DNA of 64,000 nt from Achromobacter deleyi (GTDB lineage: Bacteria > Pseudomonadota > Gammaproteobacteria > Burkholderiales > Burkholderiaceae_B), in assembly GCF_016127315.1 (NCBI RefSeq), contig NZ_CP065997.1, positions 5,642,001-5,706,000 on the forward strand. Direction: 5' to 3'. Both the position numbers and the translations under genes were made by a program. Position 1 is the first letter of the stretch, and each line of letters starts with the position of its first letter. The notes beneath the pieces were generated by a model. That model was not told the origin of the DNA. It ran no database searches and was given only the letters and a program-made list of their open reading frames with translations. Of the stretch, positions 49,401 to 61,740 are shown piece after piece.

Positions 49401-49511
49401 GACCTGTCTCCTCGATAAGTCTTCCCCTGTGGTGCTGCGGACTTCTGGCCGGGGAAGACATTGGCCGATCGTCCTTCCAAACCGCTGATATCGCGCGGGG
49501 TCTGCGCCCCG

Positions 49512-49820
49512 TCAGCCTTTCCTCATGATGAAGGCCAGCAGCAGCATGGACAGCACGAAGCTGATCCACACCGATGGCGGCTCGTCCAGCGAAAACCATT
49601 CCACCGCCTTCTGCCCGAACCCCAGGAATGCCAGGTTGAGCCAGGCCGCGGCCATCAGGCCGATGAAGAGGCGGTCGCCGCGGGTCGTGCGCAGCGGCAG
49701 GAAGCCCTTGCGCTCGACCGTGGGCGATTTCAGTTCCCAGACCGTCATGCCCACCAGCATCAGCACGATGCAGGTGAAGAACACGGCGACGGGGGTGGTC
49801 CATACCATCCAGCTGAACAT
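49512..49820 (-). CDS. glpU: DUF2160 membrane protein of the glycerol transporter
   Basis: A 102-residue protein with three hydrophobic helices and the DUF2160 pattern (MFSWMVWTTPVAVFF, LMAAAWLNLAFLGFG). In Rhizobium leguminosarum the equivalent GlpU is encoded within the glycerol ABC operon and its exact role is unknown. Followed after 111 nt by glpV and preceded by glpQ. Confidence 0.88.
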   Translation of the reverse strand: MFSWMVWTTPVAVFFTCIVLMLVGMTVWELKSPTVERKGFLPLRTTRGDRLFIGLMAAAWLNLAFLGFGQKAVEWFSLDEPPSVWISFVLSMLLLAFIMRKG

Positions 49821-49835
49821 GTGGCGCCCTCCCCC

Positions 49836-50640
49836 TCAGACCCGGCCCATCGCGAAGCCCTTCGCGATGTAGTGCCGCACGAACCAGATGACGATGCCGC
49901 CGGGCACGATGGTCAGCACCCCGGCCGCCGCCAGCACGCCCCAGTCCATGCCCGAGGCCGAGACCGTGCGCGTCATGGTGGCGACGATGGGCTTGGCGTT
50001 GACCGAGGTCAGCGTGCGCGCCAGCAGCAGCTCGACCCAGCTGAACATGAAGCAGAAGAACGCCGCCACGCCCACGCCCGATTTGATCAGCGGCAGGAAG
50101 ATCGTCAGGAAAAAGCGCGGGAACGAATAGCCGTCCACGTAGGCGGTCTCGTCGATCTCGCGCGGCACGCCGGACATGAAGCCCTCCAGGATCCACACCG
50201 CCAGCGGCACGTTGAACACCAGGTGGGCCAGCGCCACCGCCAGGTGCGTGTCCATCAGCCCGAACGAGCTGTACAGCTGGAAGAACGGCAGCAGGAACAC
50301 CGCCGGCGGCGTCATGCGGTTGGTCAGCAGCCAGAAGAACACGTGCTTGTCGCCGATGAAGCGGTAGCGCGAGAACGCGTAGGCCGCAGGCAGCGCCACG
50401 GCCAGCGAGATGACCGTGTTGATGACCACGTAGATCAGCGAGTTGATGTAGCCCGAATACCAGGCCGGATCGGTGAAGATGGTGCGGTAGTGCTCCAGCG
50501 TGAAATCGCGCGGCCACAGCGTCAGGGTGCTGACGATCTCGGTATTGGTCTTGAACGACATGTTCAGCATCCAGTACAGCGGCAGGATGGCGAACACCAG
50601 GTACAGCGCCAGGAAGGCGCCGCGCCACCAGGTCGATTGC

Positions 50641-50648
<8 letters not shown>
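49836..50648 (-). CDS. glpQ: glycerol ABC transporter permease GlpQ
   Basis: A 270-residue MalG-type permease with six helices. The EAA loop reads VPREIDETAYVDGYSFPRFFLTIFLPLIK (key E-A-YVDG-xxP). It overlaps glpP by 8 nt. Confidence 0.9.
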
Positions 50649-53701
<3,053 letters not shown>

Positions 53702-53817
53702 CTGGTCTCCTCTACCTCTAATACGTCCCCGGTTTTCAGGCCGGACATCGGTACATCGGTACAGCGGCCCTTGCGGCGCGCGAGAACGCGCCGGTCCAGG
53801 TTCTTCTTTCAGATAGC

Positions 53818-53891
53818 TTTCGTTTTTTGTGCGTTTTACCGAAGAAGCGAAAAAAAAACAATCTTGCAGCGCGTCATTATTTTTCGCTTTT
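53818..53891. promoter_or_regulatory. candidate GlpR operator repeats between glpS and glpR
   Basis: Three related AT-rich elements with core TTTCGYTTTT: 53818-53828 (TTTCGTTTTTT), an inverted copy at 53846-53858 (AGCGAAAAAAAAA) and 53880-53891 (TTTTTCGCTTTT). Repeated elements at a divergent promoter next to a DeoR-family repressor are the expected layout. Confidence 0.55.
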
Positions 53892-53910
53892 GTTGTTTTA
53901 TGATGCGAAC

Positions 53911-54702
53911 ATGACACTGAATCCCCGACAAAGCGCCTTGATCGAAATGGTTCGAGCCCAAGGCTCGGCCACGATCGAAGAGCTGGCCAAACGCTTCGAC
54001 GTCACGCTGCAGACCGTGCGTCGCGACGTCAACATCCTGTCCGAAGCCGGCCTGCTGTCGCGCTTCCATGGCGGCGTGCGCATCGAAGCGTCGACCATCG
54101 AGAACATCGCCTACCGCAAGCGCCAAGGGCTGCACGCGGCCGGCAAGCAGCGCATCGCCGAAGCCGTGGCCCGCGCCGTGCCCGACGGCTGCTCGCTGAT
54201 CCTGAACATCGGCACCACCACCGAGGCCATCGCCCGCGCCCTGCTGCGCCACCGCGGCCTGCGCGTCATCACCAACAACCTGCACGTGGCCGACATCCTT
54301 TCCGACAACCCGGACTGCGAAGTCATCGTCGCCGGCGGCGTGGTGCGTTCGCGCGACCGCGGCATCGTCGGCGAGGCCACCATGGACTTCATCCGCCAGT
54401 TCCGGGTCGACATCGGCCTGATCGGCATTTCCGGCATCGAGGCCGACGGCACGCTGCGCGACTACGACTTCCGCGAAGTGCGCGTGTCCCGCACCATCAT
54501 CGAACAGTCGCGCGAAGTGTGGCTGGCCGCCGACAGCAGCAAATTCAAGCGCCAGGCCATGGTGGAGCTGGCGCACATCTCGCAGATCGACCGCTTCTTC
54601 ACCGACGCCCACCCGCAGGAACCGCTGGCGCAAGTGCTGCTGGACGCCGGCGTGCGCTGCGAAGTGGCCGCCGCGCCGAACGCGGCCAAGCTACCCGCCT
54701 GA
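53911..54702 (+). CDS. glpR: DeoR family glycerol regulon repressor
   Basis: A 263-residue DeoR repressor. N-terminal helix-turn-helix: ATIEELAKRFDVTLQTVRRD, LSRFHGGVRI. The effector domain has LNIGTTTEAIA and the second Gly-rich VIVAGGVV as in glycerol-3-phosphate-responsive GlpR. ATG 53911 is the first with the family N-terminus; no strong ribosome binding site. Controls the divergent glpS operon and glpD, inferred from position. Confidence 0.93.
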   Translation: MTLNPRQSALIEMVRAQGSATIEELAKRFDVTLQTVRRDVNILSEAGLLSRFHGGVRIEASTIENIAYRKRQGLHAAGKQRIAEAVARAVPDGCSLILNIGTTTEAIARALLRHRGLRVITNNLHVADILSDNPDCEVIVAGGVVRSRDRGIVGEATMDFIRQFRVDIGLIGISGIEADGTLRDYDFREVRVSRTIIEQSREVWLAADSSKFKRQAMVELAHISQIDRFFTDAHPQEPLAQVLLDAGVRCEVAAAPNAAKLPA

Positions 54703-54802
54703 CCGGCTTGACCCGGCCGGCATGGCGCTTGCGCCCCACCCGGCCGGCACGAACAGAAACGAACACCGCACCGAACACAAGCGGCCCCGCCGCCCCACGC
54801 AT

Positions 54803-56401
54803 ATGAACCAACCGCTCGCCACCGTCACCCCGCCCGACCGCAACCGCCTGCTGGCGCAACTGGACAACACGCCCGCCTGGGATGTGATCGTCATCGGTGG
54901 CGGCGCGACCGGCCTGGGCACCGCCGTCGACGCCGCCAGCCGCGGCTACCGCACCCTGCTGATCGAGGGCGCCGACTTCGCCAAGGGCACCTCCAGCAAG
55001 GCCACCAAGCTGGTGCACGGCGGCGTGCGCTACCTGGCGCAGGGCAACATCAGCCTGGTGCGCGAGGCGCTGCACGAACGCGGCCTGCTCAACCGCAACG
55101 CGCCGCACCTGGTGTGGCCGCTGGGCTTCGTGGTGCCGGCCTACAACCTGCTGGACCAGCCCTTCTACGGCATCGGCCTGAAGATGTACGACATGCTGGC
55201 CGGCAAACTGAACCTGTCGCCCAGCCGCTGGCTGTCGCGCCGCGACACGCTGGCCAACGCGCCGACGCTGGCCGAGAACGTCAACGGCCGCGGCCTCAAG
55301 GGCGGCGTGCTGTACTACGACGGCCAGTTCGACGACGCGCGCCTGGCGCTGAGCCTGATGCGCACCCTGTTCGACCTGGGCGGCACGGCGGTCAACTACG
55401 TGCGCGCCACCGGCCTGACCACCACCGGCGGCAAGGTCGACGGCGTCACCGCGCAGGACGCGCTGGGCGGCGCCAGCTTCACGCTGCGGGCGCGCTGCGT
55501 CATCAACGCCACCGGCGTCTGGGTCGACAGCGTGCGCCGCATGGAAGACAAGAACGCGCCGACCATGGTGGCGCCCAGCCAGGGCGTGCACCTGACGCTG
55601 CCGCACGACTTCCTGCCCGGCAAGCGCGCCATCCTGATTCCCAAGACCGACGACGGCCGCGTGCTGTTCGTGGTGCCATGGAACGGCCACACCATCGTCG
55701 GCACCACCGATTCGCCGCGCGACGACCTGCCGCTGGATCCGCAAGCCGGCGCCCAGGACGTCGACTTCATCCTGGACACCGCCGCGCGCTACCTCAGCCG
55801 CAAGCCCACCCGCGACGACGTCACCAGCGTCTGGGCCGGCCTGCGGCCGCTGGTCAAGGCCACCGGCGACGCCTCCACCAAGTCGCTGTCGCGCGAGCAC
55901 ACCATCCTGGTGTCGCAGGCCGGGCTGGTGACGGTCACGGGCGGCAAGTGGACCACCTATCGCCGCATGGCGCAGGACGTGGTCGACACCGCGATCCAGC
56001 ACCAGCTACTGACGCAGGCAAGCTGCCGCACCGAGTCGCTGGCGCTGCACGGCGCCCACGGCCTGGCGCCGTCGCAGGAACACGCCGGCACGCCGGACAG
56101 CTACTACGGCAGCGACCTGCCCACGCTCAAGGCCCTGCCCGGCGCCGAGCGCATGCTGGTCAAGAGCAGCGGCCTGTCCGAAGCCCACGTGCGCTTCGCC
56201 GCGCGCTTCGAGCTGGCGCGCAGCGCCGAGGACGTGCTGGCGCGCCGCAACCGCGCGCTGTTCCTGGACGCCGAGGCGGCGCTGCTGGCCGCGCCCGAAG
56301 TGGCGCGCATCCTGGCCGAGGAACTGGGCCACGACGCCGCCTGGCAGCAGCGCACGCTGCAGGAACTGGCCACGGTGGCGGCGCATTACCGCCTGAAGTG
56401 A
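54803..56401 (+). CDS. glpD: aerobic glycerol-3-phosphate dehydrogenase
   Basis: A 532-residue FAD enzyme of the inner membrane that oxidises glycerol-3-phosphate to dihydroxyacetone phosphate and reduces quinone. FAD motif VIVIGGGATGLGTAVDAASR; conserved GTSSKATKLVHGGVRYL, GVLYYDGQFDDARL and VTGGKWTTYRRMAQD. ATG 54803 begins the conserved N-terminus. Follows glpR after 100 nt. No glycerol kinase gene is in this window. Confidence 0.95.
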   Translation: MNQPLATVTPPDRNRLLAQLDNTPAWDVIVIGGGATGLGTAVDAASRGYRTLLIEGADFAKGTSSKATKLVHGGVRYLAQGNISLVREALHERGLLNRNAPHLVWPLGFVVPAYNLLDQPFYGIGLKMYDMLAGKLNLSPSRWLSRRDTLANAPTLAENVNGRGLKGGVLYYDGQFDDARLALSLMRTLFDLGGTAVNYVRATGLTTTGGKVDGVTAQDALGGASFTLRARCVINATGVWVDSVRRMEDKNAPTMVAPSQGVHLTLPHDFLPGKRAILIPKTDDGRVLFVVPWNGHTIVGTTDSPRDDLPLDPQAGAQDVDFILDTAARYLSRKPTRDDVTSVWAGLRPLVKATGDASTKSLSREHTILVSQAGLVTVTGGKWTTYRRMAQDVVDTAIQHQLLTQASCRTESLALHGAHGLAPSQEHAGTPDSYYGSDLPTLKALPGAERMLVKSSGLSEAHVRFAARFELARSAEDVLARRNRALFLDAEAALLAAPEVARILAEELGHDAAWQQRTLQELATVAAHYRLK

Positions 56402-56456
56402 TCCCGCTGGCGCCACGGCTACCGTGGCGCCTTCCGGACGCGTCGGGCGCGAACCG

Positions 56457-57092
56457 CTATGGCACGCGCAGCGGGCTGGACTGGATCATCGTCTCGAAGG
56501 TGCGCAACAGATCAGGATCGCATTTCGAACCCGCCTCGCGGTTCAGGATGCGCATGATCTCGGCGTGCGTGCGCGCCGGATGGTACGGCCGGGCGTCGCC
56601 CAACGCGTCGTAGGAATCGGCCAGCGAGATGATGCGCGCCAGCAGCGGGATCTCGTGCCCGGCCAGTCCGGCGGGATAGCCCGACCCATCGAAATGTTCG
56701 TGGTGATGGCGCACCGCCAGCGCGATCCGCGCGCGTTGCGGCATGTCGCTCTGCAGGATGATGCCGGCGCCCACGGCGGCGTGGGACTTCATGATTTCCC
56801 AATCTTCTTTTTCAAGCCGCTTGGGCGAAAACAGCACGCGGTCGGGCGTCGCGATCTTGCCCACGTCGTGCAAGCGCGCGGCCACGGCCACGGCGCGCTG
56901 TTCGTCTTCGGGCAGGCCGCAGGCCTGCGCCAGCGCCACGCTCAGCGCGACCACGCGGTGGCAGTGGCGGCCGGTGGCGGCGTCCCGCGCCTGCATCGCG
57001 GCGAACAGCGCCGCCTCACAGGAGCGGGCGGGCGGCGCGGACAGGTCGCCGGAAATGCTTGGGGGAACGCTGGGAGGTACGTCTGGAGGCAT
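56457..57092 (-). CDS. HD-GYP domain protein, probable c-di-GMP phosphodiesterase
   Basis: A 211-residue protein consisting of one HD-GYP domain without a sensor. Metal ligands HD (His75-Asp76) and further His at 104 and 129-131, then the GYP signature GSGYP (136-140) and LADSYDAL. These enzymes hydrolyse cyclic di-GMP to GMP. A Pro-rich N-terminal tail precedes the domain. The gene is convergent with glpD, 55 nt away. Confidence 0.88.
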   Translation of the reverse strand: MPPDVPPSVPPSISGDLSAPPARSCEAALFAAMQARDAATGRHCHRVVALSVALAQACGLPEDEQRAVAVAARLHDVGKIATPDRVLFSPKRLEKEDWEIMKSHAAVGAGIILQSDMPQRARIALAVRHHHEHFDGSGYPAGLAGHEIPLLARIISLADSYDALGDARPYHPARTHAEIMRILNREAGSKCDPDLLRTFETMIQSSPLRVP

Positions 57093-57169
57093 CGGTAATG
57101 GCGCGCGGTTGCAACGGAACCGCGCGCTGTGTCAGAAAGTATCAATTCTGACACATACGCATGCAAGCC

Positions 57170-57850
57170 TCACGCCTTCAGCCGCTCCAGCAGCGCCTGC
57201 GCCACGCCCACCGACGAGGCCGGATTCTGGCCCGTGATCAGCAGGCCGTCGGACACAATGTGCGGCTGCCAATCCGGCCCCTTGCTGTAGAGCCCGCCGA
57301 GCAATGCCAGCTCGTCCTCGACCAGGAACGGCACCACCGCCGTCAACTGCACCGCGGCCTCTTCGGTGTTCGAGAAACCGGTGACCTGGCGGCCCTGCAC
57401 CAGCGGCTTGCCGTCGGCCGTCTTGGCATGCCGCAGCACGCCCGGCGCGTGGCAAACGGCAGCCACCGGCTTGCCGGCGGCCAGCATGGTCTCGATCAGC
57501 GACACCGACTTGGCGTCCTCCGCCAGGTCCCACAGCGGGCCGTGGCCGCCGGGATAGAACACCGCGTCGTAGTCGGCCGCCTGCACCTCGGCCAGGCGGC
57601 GCGTGTTCGCCAGGCGCCGCTGTGCCTCGGCGTCCTGGCGGAAGCGGCGCGTGTCGTCGGTCTGCGCGTCCGGGTCGTCGCTCTTGGGGTCGAGCGGCGG
57701 CTGCCCGCCCTGCGGCGAGGCCAGCGTCAGCGTGGCGCCCGCGTCCAGGAAGGCGTAGTAAGGCGCGGCGAACTCTTCCAGCCAGAAGCCGGTCTTGCGG
57801 CCCGTGTCGCCCAGCGTGTCGTGGGAAGTCAGCACGATCAGGATATTCAT
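57170..57850 (-). CDS. DJ-1/PfpI (Hsp31-like) family protein
   Basis: A 226-residue protein of the class I glutamine-amidotransferase-like superfamily. The nucleophile elbow is AVCHAPG with Cys133-His134, and the acid is Glu25 (WLEEF). Hsp31-type members are glyoxalase III or chaperone-like stress proteins. Nine bases separate it from the CurA-like gene, suggesting an operon. Confidence 0.88.
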   Translation of the reverse strand: MNILIVLTSHDTLGDTGRKTGFWLEEFAAPYYAFLDAGATLTLASPQGGQPPLDPKSDDPDAQTDDTRRFRQDAEAQRRLANTRRLAEVQAADYDAVFYPGGHGPLWDLAEDAKSVSLIETMLAAGKPVAAVCHAPGVLRHAKTADGKPLVQGRQVTGFSNTEEAAVQLTAVVPFLVEDELALLGGLYSKGPDWQPHIVSDGLLITGQNPASSVGVAQALLERLKA

Positions 57851-57859
57851 GTTGCGCTC

Positions 57860-58897
57860 CTATGCATCCGGGCCGACGCGCACGATGCGCTTGCCCGCGT
57901 TCTCGCCCTTGAGCAGCCCCATCAGCCCGCGCGGCGCATTCTCCAGGCCATCGACCACGTCTTCGCGGTACTTGATGCGGCCGTCGCGCAGCAGCTCCTG
58001 CATGGCTGCGCGGAATTCGCCGAAACGCGGCGCGTATTCGTTGAAGATGATGAAGCCCTGCATCTTGATGCGCTTGGTCAGGATGGTGCGCATCAGCAGC
58101 GGCAGGCGGTCGGGGCCGTCGGGCAGGCTGGTGGCGTTGTAGGCCGAGATCAGGCCGCACACCGGCACCCGCGCGCGCGGATTGAGCAGCGGCAGCACCG
58201 CGTCGAACACCGCGCCGCCGACGTTCTCGAAATACACGTCGATGCCCTGCGGCACCGCCTTGGCCAGCAGGTTGGCCATGGCCGGATCGCGGTGGTCGAT
58301 GCAGGCGTCGAAACCCAGCTCCTCGACCACGTAGCGGCATTTGTCGGCGCCGCCGGCGATGCCGACGGCCTTGCAGCCGTGGATCTTGGCCAGCTGGCCC
58401 ACCACCGCGCCGACCGCGCCGCTGGCCGCGGCCACCACCACGGTTTCGCCGGCCTTGGGCTGGCCGATGTCCAGCAGCCCCATGTAGCCGGTGAAGCCCG
58501 GCATGCCCAGCACGCCCAGCGAATACGAGGGCCGCTCGGGGGACGCCCCCAGCTTGAGCAGGCCGCTGCCATCCGACACGGCGTAGTCCTGCCAGCCCGA
58601 CTGGGACAGCACCCACTCGCCCACCGGATAGTCGGCATGGCGCGAGGCCACCACCCGGGCCACGGTGCCGCCCACCATGGGCTGGCCCACCTGCACCGGT
58701 TCGGCGTACGACGGCGCGTCGCTCATGCGGCCGCGCATGTAGGGATCGAGGGAAAGATAGACCGTGCGCAGCAGCAGCTGGCCCGGGCCGGGTTCGGGCA
58801 CCGCGCCGGTTTCCAGGCGGAAATCGCTGTCGGCGGGTTCGCCGCGCGGCCGCGAGGCCAGGACGATGCGGCGGTTGAGGGAGGACGATTGCGGCAT
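57860..58897 (-). CDS. curA: NADP-dependent medium-chain reductase, CurA-like
   Basis: A 345-residue MDR-superfamily reductase without zinc ligands. Signature stretches: LSLDPYMRGRM, GMPGFTGYMGLLDIGQPK, VVVAAASGAVGAVVGQLAK (NADP site) and FENVGGAVFDAV. CurA-type enzymes reduce curcumin and other alpha,beta-unsaturated carbonyls. The nearby TetR gene is divergent and may regulate this unit too. Confidence 0.9.
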   Translation of the reverse strand: MPQSSSLNRRIVLASRPRGEPADSDFRLETGAVPEPGPGQLLLRTVYLSLDPYMRGRMSDAPSYAEPVQVGQPMVGGTVARVVASRHADYPVGEWVLSQSGWQDYAVSDGSGLLKLGASPERPSYSLGVLGMPGFTGYMGLLDIGQPKAGETVVVAAASGAVGAVVGQLAKIHGCKAVGIAGGADKCRYVVEELGFDACIDHRDPAMANLLAKAVPQGIDVYFENVGGAVFDAVLPLLNPRARVPVCGLISAYNATSLPDGPDRLPLLMRTILTKRIKMQGFIIFNEYAPRFGEFRAAMQELLRDGRIKYREDVVDGLENAPRGLMGLLKGENAGKRIVRVGPDA

Positions 58898-58989
58898 GGC
58901 GTACTGACTCCTTCTGTTCCGGTTTGGCCATTACACCATCCCTGCCCGACCGCCCGCCGGCAGACCCTGCCAGCCACCTCGCTTTTAAT

Positions 58990-59007
58990 TAATTAAATAT
59001 TTAATTA
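58990..59007. promoter_or_regulatory. perfect 18-bp AT-rich palindrome, probable TetR operator
   Basis: TAATTAAATATTTAATTA, symmetrical over all 18 positions in a strongly GC-rich genome, 12 nt before the TetR start and in the gap to curA. Placement suits autorepression and control of both directions. Confidence 0.75.
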
Positions 59008-59018
59008 GAATCTGCCCC

Positions 59019-59810
59019 ATGCCTGCCATGCCTTCCCCCGCCCGCCGCCCCGGCCGTCCGGCCCGACCCGACAGCGCCGCCGTGCGCGACCAGCTGCTGG
59101 ACATCGCCACCGACCTGTTCGCCACCCAGGGCGTGGCCGCCACGCGCCTCGCCCACATCGCCGAACGCGCCGGCGTGACCTCGGCGATGCTGCACTACTA
59201 CTTCAAGAGCCGCGACCAGTTGCTCGATGCGGTGGTGCTCGAACGCGTGGTGCCGGTCATCAGCTACGTCTGGAGCCCGGTGCCGCAAACCCCGCGACGC
59301 CTGGACGGGTCGACCGACACCGCGCGCATCGTCATCACCGAAATCGTCTCGCGCATCGTGCGCTGCGGCACCGACCGGCCCTGGCTGCCGGCCCTGTGGA
59401 TGCACGAGGTCGTCAACGAAGGCGGCCAGCTGCGCGAGCGCGTGCTGCGCCACCTGCCGGCCCAGCGCCTGCAAGTATTCGCCGGCCTGATCGCCGACAG
59501 CCAGCGCGCCGGCGCCATCACCCCGGGCGTGGAACCGCGGCTGGTGTTCCTGTCGATCCTGGGCCTGACCCTGCTGCCGCTGGCCACCTCCAGCCTGTGG
59601 CGCCGCATCTGGCAGGACGACCCGCAGATCCACGCCATCGACCACGAGGCGATCGCCGCCCATGCCGTCGCCATGCTGACGGGCGGCCTGTTTTCGCCGC
59701 ACGCCGCGGGGCCGCAATCGGCCGCCGCCGCGCCGCCCGCTCCCGCCACCAGGCGGCGCCGCGCCTCGCGGCCGGCCGCCCCGGACACCGACCCCGCCAC
59801 AGGACGCTGA
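59019..59810 (+). CDS. TetR family regulator of the efflux operon
   Basis: A 263-residue regulator. The helix-turn-helix lies at about 40-70 (ATRLAHIAERAGVTSAMLHYYF). The ligand domain is helical; a basic Pro/Ala-rich tail ends the protein. Directly upstream of the HlyD gene by 2 nt, so it is the first gene of the efflux operon. Operator at 58990-59007. Confidence 0.92.
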   Translation: MPAMPSPARRPGRPARPDSAAVRDQLLDIATDLFATQGVAATRLAHIAERAGVTSAMLHYYFKSRDQLLDAVVLERVVPVISYVWSPVPQTPRRLDGSTDTARIVITEIVSRIVRCGTDRPWLPALWMHEVVNEGGQLRERVLRHLPAQRLQVFAGLIADSQRAGAITPGVEPRLVFLSILGLTLLPLATSSLWRRIWQDDPQIHAIDHEAIAAHAVAMLTGGLFSPHAAGPQSAAAAPPAPATRRRRASRPAAPDTDPATGR

Positions 59811-59812
59811 CC

Positions 59813-60781
59813 ATGCGCACCGCTTCCCTTCCCCGTTTCGCGCTGCCCGCCGCCGCGCTCGGCCTGTTGCTGCTGGCCGGTTGCGGCAAGCGCGACGAAG
59901 CCGTCTACCAGGGTTATGTCGAGGGCGAATACCTCTACATTGCCTCGTCCGAGGCTGGCCGGCTCGACGCGCTGTCGGTGCGGCGCGGCCAGCAGGTCGC
60001 CGCCGCCGCGCCGCTGTTCGCGCTGGAAGCGACGCGCGAAACCGCGGCCCGCGACCAGGCCGGCGCGCAGCTGGCGGCGGCCAGCGCGCAGCTGGAAGAC
60101 ATCGCCACCGGCAAACGCCCGCCCGAGGTCGACGTCAGCCGCGCCCAACTGGCCCAGGCCGAGGCCGCCAGCCGGCGCTCGGCGGCGCAACTGGCGCGCG
60201 ACACCGCGCAGTTCCGCGCCGGCGGCGTGGCGCGGGCGCAGCTGGACGACAGCCGCGAACAGGCCCAGTCCGATGCCGCCCGGGTGCGCGAACTGCGCGC
60301 CCAGCTGGAAGTGGCCAACCTGCCCGGCCGCCAGGACCAGCGCCGCGCCCAGGCCGCCCAGGTCGAGGCGGCGCGCGCGGCGCTGGCGCAGGCCGACTGG
60401 ACCCTGGCGCAGAAACGCCTGGCCGCCCCCGCCGCCGCGCAGGTGTTCGACACGCTGTACCGCGTGGGCGAATGGGTGCCGGCCGGCAGCCCGGTGGTCA
60501 GCCTGCTGCCGCCGGGCAACATCAAGGTGCGCTTCTTCGTGCCGGAAACCGTGGTCGGCATGCTCAAGCCCGGCCAGCAGGCCACGGTGCGTTGCGACGG
60601 CTGCGGCGACCCGGTGCCGGTGCGCATCGACTACATCTCGCCGCAGGCCGAGTACACGCCGCCGGTGATCTACAGCCGCGAGACCCGCGGCAAGCTGGTC
60701 TACATGGTCGAGGCCCGGCCCGCGCCGGACGCGGCCACGCGGCTGCATCCGGGCCAGCCGGTCGAGGCGGCGCTGCAATGA
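59813..60781 (+). CDS. HlyD-family periplasmic adaptor lipoprotein
   Basis: A 322-residue membrane-fusion protein. Lipobox LLLLAGC puts the lipidated Cys at residue 24, so it is anchored to the inner membrane by lipid. A helical hairpin with Ala/Gln repeats (about 75-205) and the lipoyl and barrel parts (TLAQKRLAAPAAAQVFDTLY, GNIKVRFFVPETVVGMLKPG) follow. Similar in layout to YbhG. ATGA overlap with the ATPase gene. Confidence 0.9.
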   Translation: MRTASLPRFALPAAALGLLLLAGCGKRDEAVYQGYVEGEYLYIASSEAGRLDALSVRRGQQVAAAAPLFALEATRETAARDQAGAQLAAASAQLEDIATGKRPPEVDVSRAQLAQAEAASRRSAAQLARDTAQFRAGGVARAQLDDSREQAQSDAARVRELRAQLEVANLPGRQDQRRAQAAQVEAARAALAQADWTLAQKRLAAPAAAQVFDTLYRVGEWVPAGSPVVSLLPPGNIKVRFFVPETVVGMLKPGQQATVRCDGCGDPVPVRIDYISPQAEYTPPVIYSRETRGKLVYMVEARPAPDAATRLHPGQPVEAALQ

Positions 60782-61740
60782 ACGACGCCTCCGTCCGTCC
60801 CGCGGCCGAGCCCGGCTACGTCATCGACGTGCACGGCCTGAACAAGCACTTCGGCAACAAGCACGTGGTCAACGACGTCTCGCTGCAGGTGCGCGAAGGC
60901 GAGATCTTCGGCTTTCTCGGCCCCAACGGCAGCGGCAAGACCACCAGCATCCGCCTGATGTGCGGCCTGCTCACGCCCGACTCGGGCAGCGGCACCTGCC
61001 TGGGCTACGACATTCTCAAGGACAGCGCCCAGATCAAGCGCCACGTCGGCTACATGACGCAGAAGTTCTCGTACTGGGACGACCTGACCATCCGCGAGAA
61101 CCTGGACTTCGTGGCCCGCATGTACGGCATGCCGAACCGCCGTGAGACCGTCGACCGCGCGCTCGAGGACCTGGGGCTGCAGACCCGCGCCAACCAGCTC
61201 ACCGGCGCGCTGTCGGGCGGCTGGAAGCAGCGGCTGGCGCTGGCCGCCTGCCTGCTGCACGAGCCGCGCCTGCTGCTGCTGGACGAGCCCACCGCCGGCG
61301 TCGACCCGACCGCCCGGCGCGACTTCTGGGAACAGTTGCACGAACTGGCCGCGCGTGGCATCTCGGTGCTGGTCAGCACCCACTACATGGACGAGGCCGA
61401 GCGCTGCCACAAGCTGGCCTACATCTCGTACGGCAAGCTGCTGATCCAGGGCACCGCCGACGAGGTCATCGCCCAGCAGCGCCTGACCACCTGGGCCATC
61501 CACGGCCATGACCTGGTGCCGCTGGCGCAGCGGCTACGCGGCGCGCCGGGGGTGGACCAGACCGTGGCCTTCGGCACCGCGCTGCACATCAGCGGCCGCG
61601 ACGCCGCCGTGCTCGAACGCACGCTGCGCGAAGTCGTGGCCGGCCAGGACCTGCGCCTGGAACGCATCGACACCAGCCTGGAAGACGTCTTCATCTACCT
61701 GATGAACCGCTCCGACGACAACTACGCGAGTCCGGCATGA
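60778..61740 (+). CDS. ABC exporter ATPase
   Basis: A 320-residue single ATPase of the drug/polysaccharide exporter (ABC-2) class. Walker [10 protein letters not shown] (48-56), signature [13 protein letters not shown], Walker [14 protein letters not shown] and H-loop [10 protein letters not shown]. Unlike E. coli YbhF it has only one nucleotide-binding domain, so it probably acts as a homodimer. Overlaps its neighbours on both sides by 4 nt. Confidence 0.94.
   Translation: MNDASVRPAAEPGYVIDVHGLNKHFGNKHVVNDVSLQVREGEIFGFLGPNGSGKTTSIRLMCGLLTPDSGSGTCLGYDILKDSAQIKRHVGYMTQKFSYWDDLTIRENLDFVARMYGMPNRRETVDRALEDLGLQTRANQLTGALSGGWKQRLALAACLLHEPRLLLLDEPTAGVDPTARRDFWEQLHELAARGISVLVSTHYMDEAERCHKLAYISYGKLLIQGTADEVIAQQRLTTWAIHGHDLVPLAQRLRGAPGVDQTVAFGTALHISGRDAAVLERTLREVVAGQDLRLERIDTSLEDVFIYLMNRSDDNYASPA

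Noticed and set aside
57161..58996. 611-residue open frame on the plus strand
   Set aside because: Antisense to the DJ-1 and CurA-like genes, both of which have intact catalytic or cofactor motifs.
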